This document shows, in pieces, positions 33,977-42,952 of a DNA stretch of 64,000 nt (the stretch's first letter is position 1; every line of letters begins with the position of its first letter). Position numbers and translations under genes: made by a program. The DNA is taken from assembly GCF_003201875.1 (NCBI RefSeq), contig NZ_QJKD01000003.1:372001-436000 (forward strand), read 5' to 3'. Source of the DNA: Hungatella effluvii. Lineage in GTDB: Bacteria; Bacillota; Clostridia; Lachnospirales; Lachnospiraceae. The notes below the pieces were generated by a model. It searched no databases, was not told the origin of the DNA, and saw nothing but the letters and a program-made list of their open reading frames with translations.

Positions 33977-35287
33977 TTAGTGTGGACAATTTGCATATTT
34001 TGTTTCGCTGATAAAGGAACCCAAAACAATAGTTCCACATTTTCTGCAACGTTGAGCATCGTAAGCCTTTGTTACGCAGCTTCCATCTTTATTTTTTGTG
34101 TGTTTTTCGTATACCCCATCAACCAAGTCATGCTGACAATTTATTTTAGCATCATTGCCAGAGGGAGATACTTTGTAAATATGACCATCAATATCAGTAA
34201 ATTGAGTATCATATTCCATCTGCTGTTCAACAAGTGTATTGAATTCTTTAAAAGTCACAGACTGATTTGAATTCATCGGGACGTAATCATTCTGAAGCTG
34301 TCCTTCAAAAACCAATGTTTTAGGGCTCTGATACGCAAGGGCTGGAATGCTGCTAATAAAAACCATCCCGACTGTAAGTAAAATTGCTAATTGTGATTTT
34401 TTGCTATTCCTCATAAGAATATAATTAATCCTTTCTTTAATGGTATTTTTGTTAGTACTGAACGGTGATATATAGGGGTTGATGTGGCTGTCTCCGAGAG
34501 ACGCTAAATTAACAATTAGATAAGCATATTTTTTTCTATCATTCCCACTTAGTGTACTGGTAACAGACTCATCGCATGCAAGTTCACAAAACCTATTTAA
34601 ATAGGAATCCAATAGATAAACCAGCGGATTGAACCAAAAAATTCTAACCACTACTACTTGGAGAAATTTGATAAAGGCATCATGCCCTTTAATATGATAT
34701 AATTCATGTTGAATAATTAATTCCTGTTTATATAAATCGGATATGGTAGGCATGACTATAATCGGATCATCTATAAGTCCCATGGTGAATGGGGAGATCT
34801 CCATATTAGTTACATATATTCGTATGTTCTTGTTTATGCTTAGAAGCCGCATATGCTTTTTTAGCATATTTAACGTTTCAGGATCAGTAGACTTCTGTAT
34901 AGTATTCAGGACACGCTGTCTAAAAATGTATTGCTTCCGCAGGCACACAATGAACATTATTACGCTGATAGAAAACCATACCAACAATATTATTAAATTA
35001 TTTCTATAAGTTGAATTTATAGAAAATCCTACGGGTGTAACGACAAAGGTTTGTATCTTTCCACTTATCGATAAATCCATCATATTTACGGTTGGAAAAT
35101 AGTAATTTATCACCGTAAAAATTAATGTTTTTACAGAACCCAATGGGAGGATAGAGAAGAACAGGGCAACTTTTAAAATAAGATATTTGTTCTTCTGGCT
35201 AAATGCATCGCCCATAAAGTGTTCGATGACAATAAATAATAATAATAAGCTATTGCTCGATAATAACATAGAAAAGATTAAATTCAT
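33977..35287 (-). CDS. BlaR1-like M56 membrane peptidase with Cys-rich sensor tail
   Basis: A 436-residue protein of the BlaR1/MecR1 M56 class. Four membrane helices are predicted in the usual positions, and the zinc-peptidase motif HELYHIKGH (~195) is followed by FCELACDESV as the third ligand. After the last helix (QLAILLTVGMVFISSIPALA, ~310) BlaR1 carries a penicillin-binding sensor; here it is only ~120 residues with cysteines in INCQHD, GSCVT, RCRKCG and ANCPH. That looks like a small zinc-ribbon sensor, so the signal is not a beta-lactam. The partner repressor gene is 10 bases upstream. Confidence 0.88.
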   Translation of the reverse strand: MNLIFSMLLSSNSLLLLFIVIEHFMGDAFSQKNKYLILKVALFFSILPLGSVKTLIFTVINYYFPTVNMMDLSISGKIQTFVVTPVGFSINSTYRNNLIILLVWFSISVIMFIVCLRKQYIFRQRVLNTIQKSTDPETLNMLKKHMRLLSINKNIRIYVTNMEISPFTMGLIDDPIIVMPTISDLYKQELIIQHELYHIKGHDAFIKFLQVVVVRIFWFNPLVYLLDSYLNRFCELACDESVTSTLSGNDRKKYAYLIVNLASLGDSHINPYISPFSTNKNTIKERINYILMRNSKKSQLAILLTVGMVFISSIPALAYQSPKTLVFEGQLQNDYVPMNSNQSVTFKEFNTLVEQQMEYDTQFTDIDGHIYKVSPSGNDAKINCQHDLVDGVYEKHTKNKDGSCVTKAYDAQRCRKCGTIVLGSFISETKYANCPH

Positions 35288-35297
35288 ATGGCCACCA

Positions 35298-35657
35298 TTA
35301 GGCTAAATCGTCAATATACTTTTTGAGATCTTCTGCCTCACATTCTGTAATCTTCTGATTTCCTGTTAATGATGATAGGAATTTTTTTAAGGAACCATCA
35401 AACATTTCACTTAAAACTTCTTTAGCCAGTTCCTGTTCATATTCTTTTCTGCTCAAAGCATACATATATTTTTTGTCGTGTTTGACAAGAAGGCCTTTAT
35501 CGGTCATACGTGTTAAAAAGGTGTTTACAGTCTGGCGTTTGCTAGGTCGGCCATTTTCGTTAAAATATATCCAAAATTCTGCTGCGGATGTCCATTCCCC
35601 ATTATCCCAAAGATAATTTAAAATTTCTGTTTCTATTTCTGTGAGTTCAAGTTTCAT
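35298..35657 (-). CDS. BlaI/MecI-family repressor
   Basis: A 119-residue winged-helix repressor: ELTEIETEILNYLWDNGEWT, then RPSKRQTVNTFLTRMTDKGL as recognition helix, and the wing VKHDKKYMYALSRKEYEQEL, with a C-terminal dimerisation helix. BlaI-type proteins leave the operator when cut by the partner M56 peptidase. ATG 35657 has GAGGGGAT upstream; the long upstream frame is not used. It is autoregulated through the operator inside its promoter at 35704-35732. Confidence 0.92.
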   Translation of the reverse strand: MKLELTEIETEILNYLWDNGEWTSAAEFWIYFNENGRPSKRQTVNTFLTRMTDKGLLVKHDKKYMYALSRKEYEQELAKEVLSEMFDGSLKKFLSSLTGNQKITECEAEDLKKYIDDLA

Positions 35658-35703
35658 TTTTAATATCCCCTCAAATAATATTACAATTGCTTTTCTACTT
35701 CGT

Positions 35704-35732
35704 ATATTACTACGTGAATGTAGTAATGTCAA
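35704..35732 (-). promoter_or_regulatory. blaI-M56 promoter with operator in the spacer
   Basis: TTGACA (35727-35732), 17 bases, TAATAT (35704-35709). The 8-bp perfect arms ATTACTAC and GTAGTAAT, 6 bases apart (35706-35727), fill the spacer and overlap both hexamers. This is where a BlaI dimer would block polymerase. Confidence 0.88.
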
Positions 35733-35780
35733 TACGGAGCACTGTAAAGTAATAAGTATTATAATAAAGATTATTGAGGC

Positions 35781-35830
35781 ACAAGGAACCATAATGCAGG
35801 CAGTTTCATCGCCTGATTATGGTTCCTTGT
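35781..35830. terminator. Strong hairpin between the two blaI-controlled units
   Basis: ACAAGGAACCATAAT pairs exactly with ATTATGGTTCCTTGT, with a second inner stem CAGGC/GCCTG. It lies after the membrane-peptide gene and just before the blaI promoter. T-tracts are short, so it may also be an RNA-stabilising 3' end. Confidence 0.7.
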
Positions 35831-35852
35831 ATTAAATGAATTTACAATGTTC

Positions 35853-35951
35853 TTATTTTTTAAATTTGTTTTTTATTATAAATATAATTATAGATAATAA
35901 AGTAACAAATGTAAGAATTACTAATAAAATCATAATATTAATATTAGGCAT
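35853..35951 (-). CDS. 32-residue single-span membrane peptide
   Basis: A very small gene begins MPNINIMILLVILTF, has one ~22-residue hydrophobic helix and a basic tail ending NKFKK. AGGAAGGGAAG stands 4-6 bases before its ATG at 35951. It lies 36 bases after the secreted-protein gene on the same strand and before a strong hairpin, so it is probably the second gene of that operon. It could be an inhibitor, anchor or signalling peptide for the M56 sensor; this is a guess. Confidence 0.6.
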   Translation of the reverse strand: MPNINIMILLVILTFVTLLSIIIFIIKNKFKK

Positions 35952-35987
35952 AGAACTTCCCTTCCTAAACTACATTTTAATTCACTA

Positions 35988-36557
35988 TTACCATGTAGTT
36001 GTAACGACGCCAGAATGGCTTACGGTAACTTTTAGCGTCATAGTGCCATTAAAAAGTGATACTCCATATGCGTCAAGAAGTGAACATTTTGCACTACCTG
36101 TAACGCGCGCAGGCGAAGATGCAGAAGAGGTTGCTCTTCCTATAGTAACAGAAGAACTCTTTATATTAACAACAAATGCATATACTAATAAATCTCCTGC
36201 ATTTGAGATAGTCCAACCACCATTAGAGCTTTTTGATAAATCAAAAGTAAATGACATACCAAAAGCGCCGTAACTCATATATGATTCCCAAAAACCCTCC
36301 ACAGCATCTTTTGTTTCACTTCCGCGGGTCTGAGGTTTGGGGGTGTATTTGTTAATAACCTCAACAGTTTGGCCATTACTGTCTGTAAAAGTCTTTTTCT
36401 CCGTGAAAGGTTTTGTAAGGTCATATGAATTCAAATCATATGTAATACCTTCGGGGATTGCCGGGGTTGCCGGGGTTGCAGCCAAAGCATTTGAGCATGT
36501 CCCGAGCAACATTAAACCAGTAAGAATTAAGCTAACCATTTTTTTAAATTTTTTCAT
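35988..36557 (-). CDS. Secreted protein of the BlaI/M56 regulon
   Basis: A 189-residue protein with a clear signal peptide (MKKFKKMVSLILTGLMLLG ... SNALA-A). The mature part starts with a P/T-rich stretch (TPATPAIPEG), then a Y-D-L-x-S-Y-D-L segment and a T-K-T-F-T-D-x-N-G-Q-T-V-E-V beta hairpin, and ends in a serine/threonine-rich beta domain (ATSSASSPARVTGSAKCSLL, TMTLKVTVSHSG). No enzyme motif; a single mature cysteine. Its promoter carries the same TTACTAC/GTAGTAA operator as blaI, so it is probably released on sensing by the M56 peptidase. I cannot name the family with certainty. Confidence 0.7.
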   Translation of the reverse strand: MKKFKKMVSLILTGLMLLGTCSNALAATPATPAIPEGITYDLNSYDLTKPFTEKKTFTDSNGQTVEVINKYTPKPQTRGSETKDAVEGFWESYMSYGAFGMSFTFDLSKSSNGGWTISNAGDLLVYAFVVNIKSSSVTIGRATSSASSPARVTGSAKCSLLDAYGVSLFNGTMTLKVTVSHSGVVTTTW

Positions 36558-36717
36558 AATAAATTACCTCTTTCCAATACCTTTTTAGGTATCTATATTA
36601 TTACTCTATCTATGTGTAATAGGTATTTAATTTAATCTTTTATTATTTCACTTCATTATTCAATGGAATCACCTACCTTAATGTATATTATTTGGCTGGA
36701 ATCACAGATTCGGCGTT

Positions 36718-36770
36718 ATTACTACGCATTGTAGTAATTGCATTGTAACATATTGTCAAAATGATGTCAA
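36718..36770 (-). promoter_or_regulatory. Promoter and operator of the secreted-protein gene
   Basis: TTGACA (36765-36770), 17 bases, TACAAT (36742-36747). The dyad ATTACTAC-GCATT-GTAGTAAT (36718-36738) lies just downstream, over the likely start site. The arms are identical to those in the blaI promoter; the centre is 5 rather than 6 bases. Confidence 0.85.
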
Positions 36771-37130
36771 TATATACATTTCTTAAGTTTCTGCAATCTC
36801 AGCCCTTTTTGAAACGGGCACGCCTGCCTGTTCTGTGGCCTCTTACCTTCGCAAAGAGAAGAAATGGACCCCGAAGGATTCCGTTTAGGAAGATTTATTC
36901 ATTCTGAACTTATATTTTGCGGAAACTCAAGAATACGATTACAACGTAGGAACCACAAACAGAGAAAGAAGCATTTTTTCACACGTCACAAACAGGACTC
37001 TGATTATTTTCATGAGATACCTGTTCGAATCGAGCGGTATCTGGTATAATTAAAACGGCCGCAGGCGGATTAAATATACGCCCCCCTGCCGCCGGTTACT
37101 GAATTACTTACAGGATCATGGAGGAATATC
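36771..37130. other. Intergenic region before thyA
   Basis: No supported gene; a 61-codon open frame at 36864-37049 lacks a ribosome site. TATAAT at 37045-37050 is the likely thyA -10 element, with a weak -35. A G/C-rich imperfect inverted repeat (GGCCGCAGG/CCTGCCGCC) lies between it and thyA. Confidence 0.4.
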
Positions 37131-37961
37131 ATGAGTTACGCAGATACTTTATTCATACAGAATTGCAGAGAAATTTTATCAAACGGCGTATGGGATACGG
37201 ACAGCGAGGTGCGTCCGGTCTGGGAGGATGGCGCTCCCGCCCATACCATAAAGAAATTCGGCATCATCAACCGTTACGATCTGTCAAAGGAGTTTCCCAT
37301 CCTGACGCTCCGCCGGACCGCGTTTAAATCCGCAATCGGTGAGCTGCTTTGGATCTGGCAGAAAAAATCCAGCAACATTCACGACTTAAGCAGCCACATC
37401 TGGGACTCCTGGGCCGATGAGAACGGAAGCATCGGAAAGGCATACGGCTACCAGCTGGGAATTAAGCATAAATACAAAGAGGGCGAGTTCGATCAGGTGG
37501 ACCGGGTTCTCTATGATCTGAAGCACAACCCACTAAGCCGCAGGATCATTACCAGCCTGTATAATCATCAGGATCTTCACGAGATGAATCTCTATCCCTG
37601 CGCCTACAGCATGACATTCAACGTATCCGGGAATGTGCTGAACGGGATTTTAAACCAACGCTCCCAGGACATGCTGACCGCAAACAACTGGAATGTCACT
37701 CAGTACGCGGTTCTGCTTCACATGTTCGCCCAGGTCAGCGGCTTAGAGGCCGGAGAACTGGTCCATGTCATCGCGGACGCCCATATTTACGACAGACATG
37801 TGCCGATTGTTAAGGAAATAATTGAAAAAGTGCCCTATGAGGCACCGACGTTCCTTATGAACCGGGAGGTTCAGGATTTCTATCAGTTTACGAAAGAGCA
37901 TTTCCGGCTGGAGGATTATCAATACCATACGTTTACGGATAAGATTCCGGTTGCCATCTAG
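37131..37961 (+). CDS. thyA: Thymidylate synthase
   Basis: A 276-residue classical thymidylate synthase that methylates dUMP with methylene-tetrahydrofolate, giving dihydrofolate for DHFR. Visible sites are FPILTLRRTAFKSAIGELLW (start of the fold), the phosphate-binding RRIITSLYN, the catalytic cysteine in LYPCAYSMTFNV, LNQRSQDMLTANNWNVTQYA for substrate binding, and AHIYDRHV. GGAGG precedes the ATG. It reads opposite to the DHFR genes 4 kb away and is followed by a terminator. Confidence 0.95.
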   Translation: MSYADTLFIQNCREILSNGVWDTDSEVRPVWEDGAPAHTIKKFGIINRYDLSKEFPILTLRRTAFKSAIGELLWIWQKKSSNIHDLSSHIWDSWADENGSIGKAYGYQLGIKHKYKEGEFDQVDRVLYDLKHNPLSRRIITSLYNHQDLHEMNLYPCAYSMTFNVSGNVLNGILNQRSQDMLTANNWNVTQYAVLLHMFAQVSGLEAGELVHVIADAHIYDRHVPIVKEIIEKVPYEAPTFLMNREVQDFYQFTKEHFRLEDYQYHTFTDKIPVAI

Positions 37962-37999
37962 AATCGCAGAAAAAGAATACCAGAAAGAACAATTCAGAA

Positions 38000-38068
38000 A
38001 GAAGATCAGTATTTCGGTGTCTGTACAGAAAAAAACGACAGGCATCGGAATACTGATCTTCTGTTTTT
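38000..38068 (+). terminator. thyA terminator
   Basis: AGAAGATCAGTATTTCGGTG pairs almost fully with the strand ending GGAATACTGATCTTCT, followed by GTTTTT. Confidence 0.85.
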
Positions 38069-38357
38069 AAATATACTGGGTCATATTTTCATATTTTCTG
38101 TAAGTAATCTCTTCATTCCCTGCCCTTAACCTTCCCTTCTCTCTATCATAAGCAGGCTTCCTCTCTTTGCATGCCAGCAGAAATTCTTCCAGACTTCCAT
38201 AATCTTTCCGGCTTACGCAGATACAGACGTAAGCAGTATCCCTGCTTTTTCCCCTGTATTCGCATTGAAACATCAGGTCATCATAAGCCGCAAACGGGTC
38301 GCTGCACCAAAGTGCCACGTATCCGCCGCCGGCGCTGCCGGCCAGCCACGTCTCTTC
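38067..38357 (-). pseudogene. 3' fragment of an unidentified minus-strand gene
   Basis: About 95 codons are open from the junction near 38357 down to the stop at 38067: WLAGSAGGGYVALWCSDPFA, then DDLMFQCEYRGKSRDTAYVC and ending KYENMTQYI. There is no start or ribosome site at the upper end, where the opposite-strand kinase fragment begins. It looks like the C-terminus of a larger, perhaps polysaccharide-active, protein cut off by a rearrangement. The family is not certain. Confidence 0.55.
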
Positions 38358-39401
38358 TATTTATTTCATATGAAAATCTGGAGGACGGCCAATATACATG
38401 GGTAAATGGAATCTGCTATCCGTTTTTGTGATCTTAAGGTAGTACATATCAGCCGAAAATCCGCACTCACCGGCGATATTCAGGAATTCCGGTCTTTCTT
38501 TTTTATGGTATGGCTGTTCTGTTCTGCCGCAGCTGCCCTGCTGGCCTTCGGCCTGTCCCATTTCCTGACAAGGGATATTAAAACGCTGGGAGATATTATT
38601 GCTCAAATCAACTGCCGTTCCTACCAGACAAAGATCGTATTTCCCCGCTCTGATGAGATCAGCCTGCTGGGAAAACAATTGAACCAGATGTATGATACGA
38701 TTCAGCTCCAGTTACTGCAGATTAAAGAAGAGGAACAGAAAAAAGCCAGGGCGGAGATTCAGATGATGTCGGAACAGATCAATCCGCACTTTCTGTATAA
38801 TACACTGGAATGTATTCATTTTCAAATATTAAACGGACACTCCGATACGGCGGGAAGTATGCTGGAAAGCCTGGGACGCTATCTGCGGATCACGTTAAGT
38901 GTGGGGCAAACCTTCATTTCTGTCGAAAAGGAGGCAGAACACGTTACCTCTTACATGGAGATCATGAACCGTCATTCCAGGGAGGGCGTTCATTTCGCCT
39001 GTCATATCGATACGCATCTGAAAAACTGCAAAATTATGAAGGTACTTCTTCAGCCGCTTGCTGAGAACTGCTTAAAGCACGGCTTTGGAAACATGAATCT
39101 GGAGACATGGCCTGTTGCGCCGCAGATCACAATATCCATCACCTTAGATCAGACTCACACCCACATAGTTATCGAGGTGTCCGACAACGGGAAAGGGATT
39201 GATATCCCCAGGGCCACAGCCTGTCTGACCGAGGAACAGCCGGAAGGCAGAGAGCATTTTGGTCTGAACAATATTTATCGCAGACTCATGGCGTGCTACG
39301 GCACAGAAGCCAATATATCCTTTGTCAGTATTCCCTATTTGAAGAACAGCGTCATCGTTACCATTCCGTATGACAGGAATGAATTTTCAAACACACCTTA
39401 A
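38354..39401 (+). pseudogene. Truncated and frameshifted LytS/YesM-type sensor kinase
   Basis: The kinase half is well preserved: a membrane helix (FFFMVWLFCSAAAALLAFGL), HAMP (~60-115), the His_kinase phospho-site EQINPHFLYNTLECIHFQIL, and an ATPase N box LLQPLAENCLKHGFG with DNGKGIDI. The extracellular sensor is gone except for SYENLEDGQYTWVNGICYPF in another frame. One extra T near 38427-38429 separates this from DLKVVHISRKSALTG, so a stop interrupts it. No response regulator is next to it. A shortened cytosolic product from an internal start is possible but unlikely to be useful. Confidence 0.8.
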
Positions 39402-39410
39402 TGCACAAAA

Positions 39411-39442
39411 ATCCCCCCTGGTCTGTCGAGACCAGGGGGGAT
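39411..39442 (-). terminator. uxuB terminator
   Basis: ATCCCCCCTGGTCT and its exact reverse complement form a 14-bp stem with a 4-base loop; on the minus strand TTTTT follows. Confidence 0.93.
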
Positions 39443-39462
39443 ATAGAAGTCTGTTCCTAATT

Positions 39463-41088
39463 CTAAGATCGTGTGAAATGCTGTAAATATTTTCTAAGTG
39501 TCTCTCTCACCGCACCGGCTCCGGCGATTTCCTCCAGGAACATCGCTTCTGTCAGGCTGCCAATCCCGGCGTCATACAAATTAACACCAAAAATATTCTC
39601 ATTGGAAAGAATCGGCTTCAGCTGCCCTGCATACGTCTCCGGCTTTCCCGCCTCAACGCCCTGCAGCCATCCTTTCAGTTCCGGAATCATCGGATCAGCC
39701 GAGAGCTCAAACGGGTTCAGCTCATCATCTACAGCCAACAGATAGCGGCACCATCCGGCAATCGCCAGCGGAATAAAGGTCAGCTTCTTCGCGTCGCCGT
39801 ACCGTTCCACATACGATTTGATCGTCTCGCCGTACCGGATTCCCACCTTCTGGGAGGTGTCACTTGCGATTCTCTGCGGCGCGTCCGGGATAAATGGATT
39901 CGGAAGCCTGTCATAGATGACTTCGTTCACAAAATCCTCCGGGGAAAGAATCTTCGGATCGGTCACCACCGGCATACCTTCTGTCAAACCAATTTTCTCC
40001 ACCAGCGCCCTGAGCTCGGGATCCTTCATCTCCTCCGCGATCGAGGTGTAACCGAGAATACAGCCGTATACAGCCAGCGCCGTGTGCAGCGGATTTAAGC
40101 AGGTGGTTACCTTCATGCGCTCCACCCTGTTTACTGTATCCCTGTCTGTCATATAGACTCCCGCTTTTTCAAGCGCCGGCCTTCCTGCCGGGAACTTATC
40201 CTCAATCACCAGATACTGCGGCCCCTCCGCATTGACAAACGGTGCGATATACGTCCTCTTAGACGTGATCACCGGCTGCATGGCGGCGACTCCGTCAGTC
40301 TCCAGCTGCTCCGCCAGGGAAACGCTTGGTCTTGGCGTAATCTTATCGATCATGGACCAGGGGAACGCGATCTTTTCTTCGTTCTTTAAATATTCCAGGA
40401 AACCATCGTCTGCAAAGCCTTTTTTCTTCCATTCCTCCGCCATGGTGAGAATGGAATTTTGAAGCTTCTCTCCGTTATGGGAGCAGTTGTCCATACTGAC
40501 AACGGCCAGCGGCGCGGCGCCCTGTCTGTACCGTTCCAGTAAAAGGGCGCAGACGACAGCCATGGCGCCGGCCGGATGCTCCGGTCCATTGTCGATATCG
40601 CTCTGAACGAATGGGAAATACGTCCCATCCGCCCCCTTCAGTGCATAGCCCTTTTCCGTGATGGTGAAGGATACCATCTGAAGAGATGGGCTTATAAAGA
40701 TGGTGCGCAGGCGTTCCCATTCCTGTGCATCAGCGGAATCGGCCTTCACGCCTTCCGCGATCGAGGCGATCACCTTCTTCTCCGTGCTCCCGTCCGCCTT
40801 TAAGGTAATTAAAAGGGCCAGATCGTCGAACGGCTCATAGATCTTGTCCATGATGTCAAAATCAAAGGTTTCCGCCGCGATGATCCCCGTGTCGGCAAGA
40901 CCTTCCTCCAGAAGCGCATCCTGAAGACCCGCGATGAAGCCGCGGAAGATATTACCCGCGCCGAAATGCACCCAGCCCGGCGCCTCCTTTGTCTTTTTCA
41001 CCATTGCCGCCCGGTCATAGGAAGGAATCTCAATGCCCGCCTTCTTCCATGCCTGTCTTTCCTGTAATCCTGTATGTGTTAAATTCAT
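39463..41088 (-). CDS. uxuB: Fructuronate reductase / mannitol dehydrogenase family
   Basis: A 541-residue NAD-dependent oxidoreductase of the long-chain mannitol dehydrogenase family. The N-terminal Rossmann region has WVHFGAGNIFRGFIAGLQDA; the C-terminal helical domain holds the lysine motif region MKVTTCLNPLHTALAVYGCI. It interconverts D-fructuronate and D-mannonate in glucuronate breakdown. It is the third gene of uxuA-gntR-uxuB, 18 bases after the regulator. GAGAGGTG precedes the ATG. Context with uxuA supports UxuB over tagaturonate or mannitol enzymes. Confidence 0.9.
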   Translation of the reverse strand: MNLTHTGLQERQAWKKAGIEIPSYDRAAMVKKTKEAPGWVHFGAGNIFRGFIAGLQDALLEEGLADTGIIAAETFDFDIMDKIYEPFDDLALLITLKADGSTEKKVIASIAEGVKADSADAQEWERLRTIFISPSLQMVSFTITEKGYALKGADGTYFPFVQSDIDNGPEHPAGAMAVVCALLLERYRQGAAPLAVVSMDNCSHNGEKLQNSILTMAEEWKKKGFADDGFLEYLKNEEKIAFPWSMIDKITPRPSVSLAEQLETDGVAAMQPVITSKRTYIAPFVNAEGPQYLVIEDKFPAGRPALEKAGVYMTDRDTVNRVERMKVTTCLNPLHTALAVYGCILGYTSIAEEMKDPELRALVEKIGLTEGMPVVTDPKILSPEDFVNEVIYDRLPNPFIPDAPQRIASDTSQKVGIRYGETIKSYVERYGDAKKLTFIPLAIAGWCRYLLAVDDELNPFELSADPMIPELKGWLQGVEAGKPETYAGQLKPILSNENIFGVNLYDAGIGSLTEAMFLEEIAGAGAVRETLRKYLQHFTRS

Positions 41089-41105
41089 CTTTACACCTCT
41101 CTCAT

Positions 41106-41846
41106 TTATTCCCGCAATGCAGTGCTGACCAGAAAATCCTCGGCAAAGCCGTCGTTCTTCCGTTTTACCTCCGCCTCGCCGCTGGTAAACAGCTCCGCGT
41201 ATTTCTCCACCAGGAACCGCTCCTCGTTCACCATTTTATTCAAATGAAGGGCCAGCTGCCGGTGCATCCGTTCTTCGTCACGCTCCAGGACGGCCTCCAT
41301 CAGCTCTTTGTGCTGCTGCACCACTCCGTCGCTGATTCCGGTCTCCGTAAGGGAAAGCAGCCGGATACGGCGGTAATCGCCTGAGTTCGCATGGATGATG
41401 TGAGCGCAGGTATCCCGGTTTACTGCCTTGTAAAATACGGAGTGAAACACGATATCCTCCTCCAGAAATCCGCGGCAGTCCCTGTCCTTCACGATTTTTT
41501 CCTGCCGGTCCAGAGACGCCTTTAAGGCCGCAGCAGCCTCCGAAGCCCGGTCATGGTCATTCAAAGCCATGAATTCCAGCATGACCTCTTCTTCCACACA
41601 GCTTCTCAGAAAGCGTTCATTGTCGGCCCTCTGGAAATCGATCTTCGATACCATCGTTCCCTTCTGCGGCAGAAATGTGATGAGGCCCTCCTTAGAAAGC
41701 CGGATCAGCGCTTCCCTGACCGGGGTTCGCCCCGTCCCGTACGCATCACAGACGTCTTTTATGCTGAAAACCAGGCCGGGTCTCAGCTTCAAATCCAGGA
41801 TATCCGTTCTGAGCACGTCATATATGAGGTCTTCCCGGCTACCCAT
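41106..41846 (-). CDS. GntR/FCD-family regulator of the uxu operon
   Basis: A 246-residue regulator: the N-terminal GntR winged helix (YDVLRTDILDLKLRPGLVFS, GRTPVREALIRLSKEGLI) and a C-terminal FCD ligand domain with the metal-binding acid/histidines in EEDIVFHSVFYKAV, HANSG and HKELMEAVLERD. FCD regulators bind sugar acids. The ATG at 41846 lies 8 bases inside the uxuA end, so it is translationally coupled. The 28-bp palindrome upstream of uxuA is its likely operator, giving autoregulation. Confidence 0.9.
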   Translation of the reverse strand: MGSREDLIYDVLRTDILDLKLRPGLVFSIKDVCDAYGTGRTPVREALIRLSKEGLITFLPQKGTMVSKIDFQRADNERFLRSCVEEEVMLEFMALNDHDRASEAAAALKASLDRQEKIVKDRDCRGFLEEDIVFHSVFYKAVNRDTCAHIIHANSGDYRRIRLLSLTETGISDGVVQQHKELMEAVLERDEERMHRQLALHLNKMVNEERFLVEKYAELFTSGEAEVKRKNDGFAEDFLVSTALRE

Positions 41847-42903
41847 TCTTTCTGATCGCTTCCCATAAGCCCTGTAAATACATCGCGCCCAATGCACGGT
41901 CGTACAGGCCGTAGCCAGGCATCGCATCCTCGCCCCAGATGGCACGGCCGTGATCCGGACGTATACAGCCGTCAAAGCCGGTGTCGTAAAGCGTCTTCAT
42001 GATTTTATACATATCCATGGAGCCGTCGGAAGACAGATGCGCGGCCTCCTCGAAGTCCCGGTCGGAATTGTATTTTAAGTTCCTGACATGGGCAAAGGCT
42101 ATTCTTCCCTTTGCGGCCTCGATGATGCCCGGAATATCATTGTTCTGATTGGAGCCCAGGGATCCGGTGCAGAGCGTCAGACCGTTGTACGGCTTATCGA
42201 CTGCCTTTAAGAATTTTTCAATGTGGGCCTTATCCGTAATGATTCTCGGAAGTCCAAATATCGGCCACGCCGGATCGTCCGGATGGATTCCCATGCGGAT
42301 GTCGTATTTCTCGCAGACCGGCCCGATAGCTTCCAGGAAATAAACGAGATTGGAGAACAGCTTCTCCTCATCGACATCCCGGTACATCGCAAATAAATCT
42401 GCCAGCCTGCCCATACGCTCTGGTTCCCATCCCGGCATGACATAACCGGCTGACATGGCTTCGATGGATTCCCTCATATGCTCCGGATCAATCTTGTCGA
42501 TGATATCCTGATTGTAAGCGAGAACCGTGGAGCCGTCCGCCCTCTTTCTGGCCAGTTCGGAACGGGTCCAGTCAAACACAGGCATAAAGTTATAACACAC
42601 CATATGAATGTCTTCCTCGCCCAGGCGTTCCAGCGTCGTGATGTAGTTGTCAATGTAGCGGTCTCTGTCCTTTGCCCCTGTCTTAATGTCGTCATGAACG
42701 TTGACCGATTCGATTCCAAGAATGGAAAGCCCCGCATCCTCCACGGTCTTCTTTAAGCTTCTGATCTCTTCCCTATCCCAGACCTCTCCCGGCTGTGTTC
42801 CGTAGAGTGTCGTGATGACGCCTCTCACGCCCGGGATCTGACGGATCTGTTCCAGAGTTACGGTGTCATAGCCTGGTCCATACCAGCGAAGTGACATATT
42901 CAT
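41839..42903 (-). CDS. uxuA: D-mannonate dehydratase
   Basis: A 354-residue TIM-barrel enzyme that dehydrates D-mannonate to 2-keto-3-deoxygluconate. Typical segments are MSLRWYGPGYDTVTLEQIRQ at the start, GVITTLYGTQPGEVWDREEI, MGIHPDDPAWPIFGLPRI with the metal histidine, and FAHVRNLKY and RPDHGRAIWG near the end. AGGAGG precedes the ATG. First gene of the operon; a KDG kinase/aldolase is not in view. Confidence 0.95.
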   Translation of the reverse strand: MNMSLRWYGPGYDTVTLEQIRQIPGVRGVITTLYGTQPGEVWDREEIRSLKKTVEDAGLSILGIESVNVHDDIKTGAKDRDRYIDNYITTLERLGEEDIHMVCYNFMPVFDWTRSELARKRADGSTVLAYNQDIIDKIDPEHMRESIEAMSAGYVMPGWEPERMGRLADLFAMYRDVDEEKLFSNLVYFLEAIGPVCEKYDIRMGIHPDDPAWPIFGLPRIITDKAHIEKFLKAVDKPYNGLTLCTGSLGSNQNNDIPGIIEAAKGRIAFAHVRNLKYNSDRDFEEAAHLSSDGSMDMYKIMKTLYDTGFDGCIRPDHGRAIWGEDAMPGYGLYDRALGAMYLQGLWEAIRKNG

Positions 42904-42952
42904 ATGATTTTCCTCCTGATGATAAATAAGATTGGTTTACAGCTTCCACTAT

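Noticed and set aside
36864..37049. 61-codon plus-strand frame before thyA
   Set aside because: No ribosome site, and its end overlaps the likely thyA -10 element; composition not protein-like.
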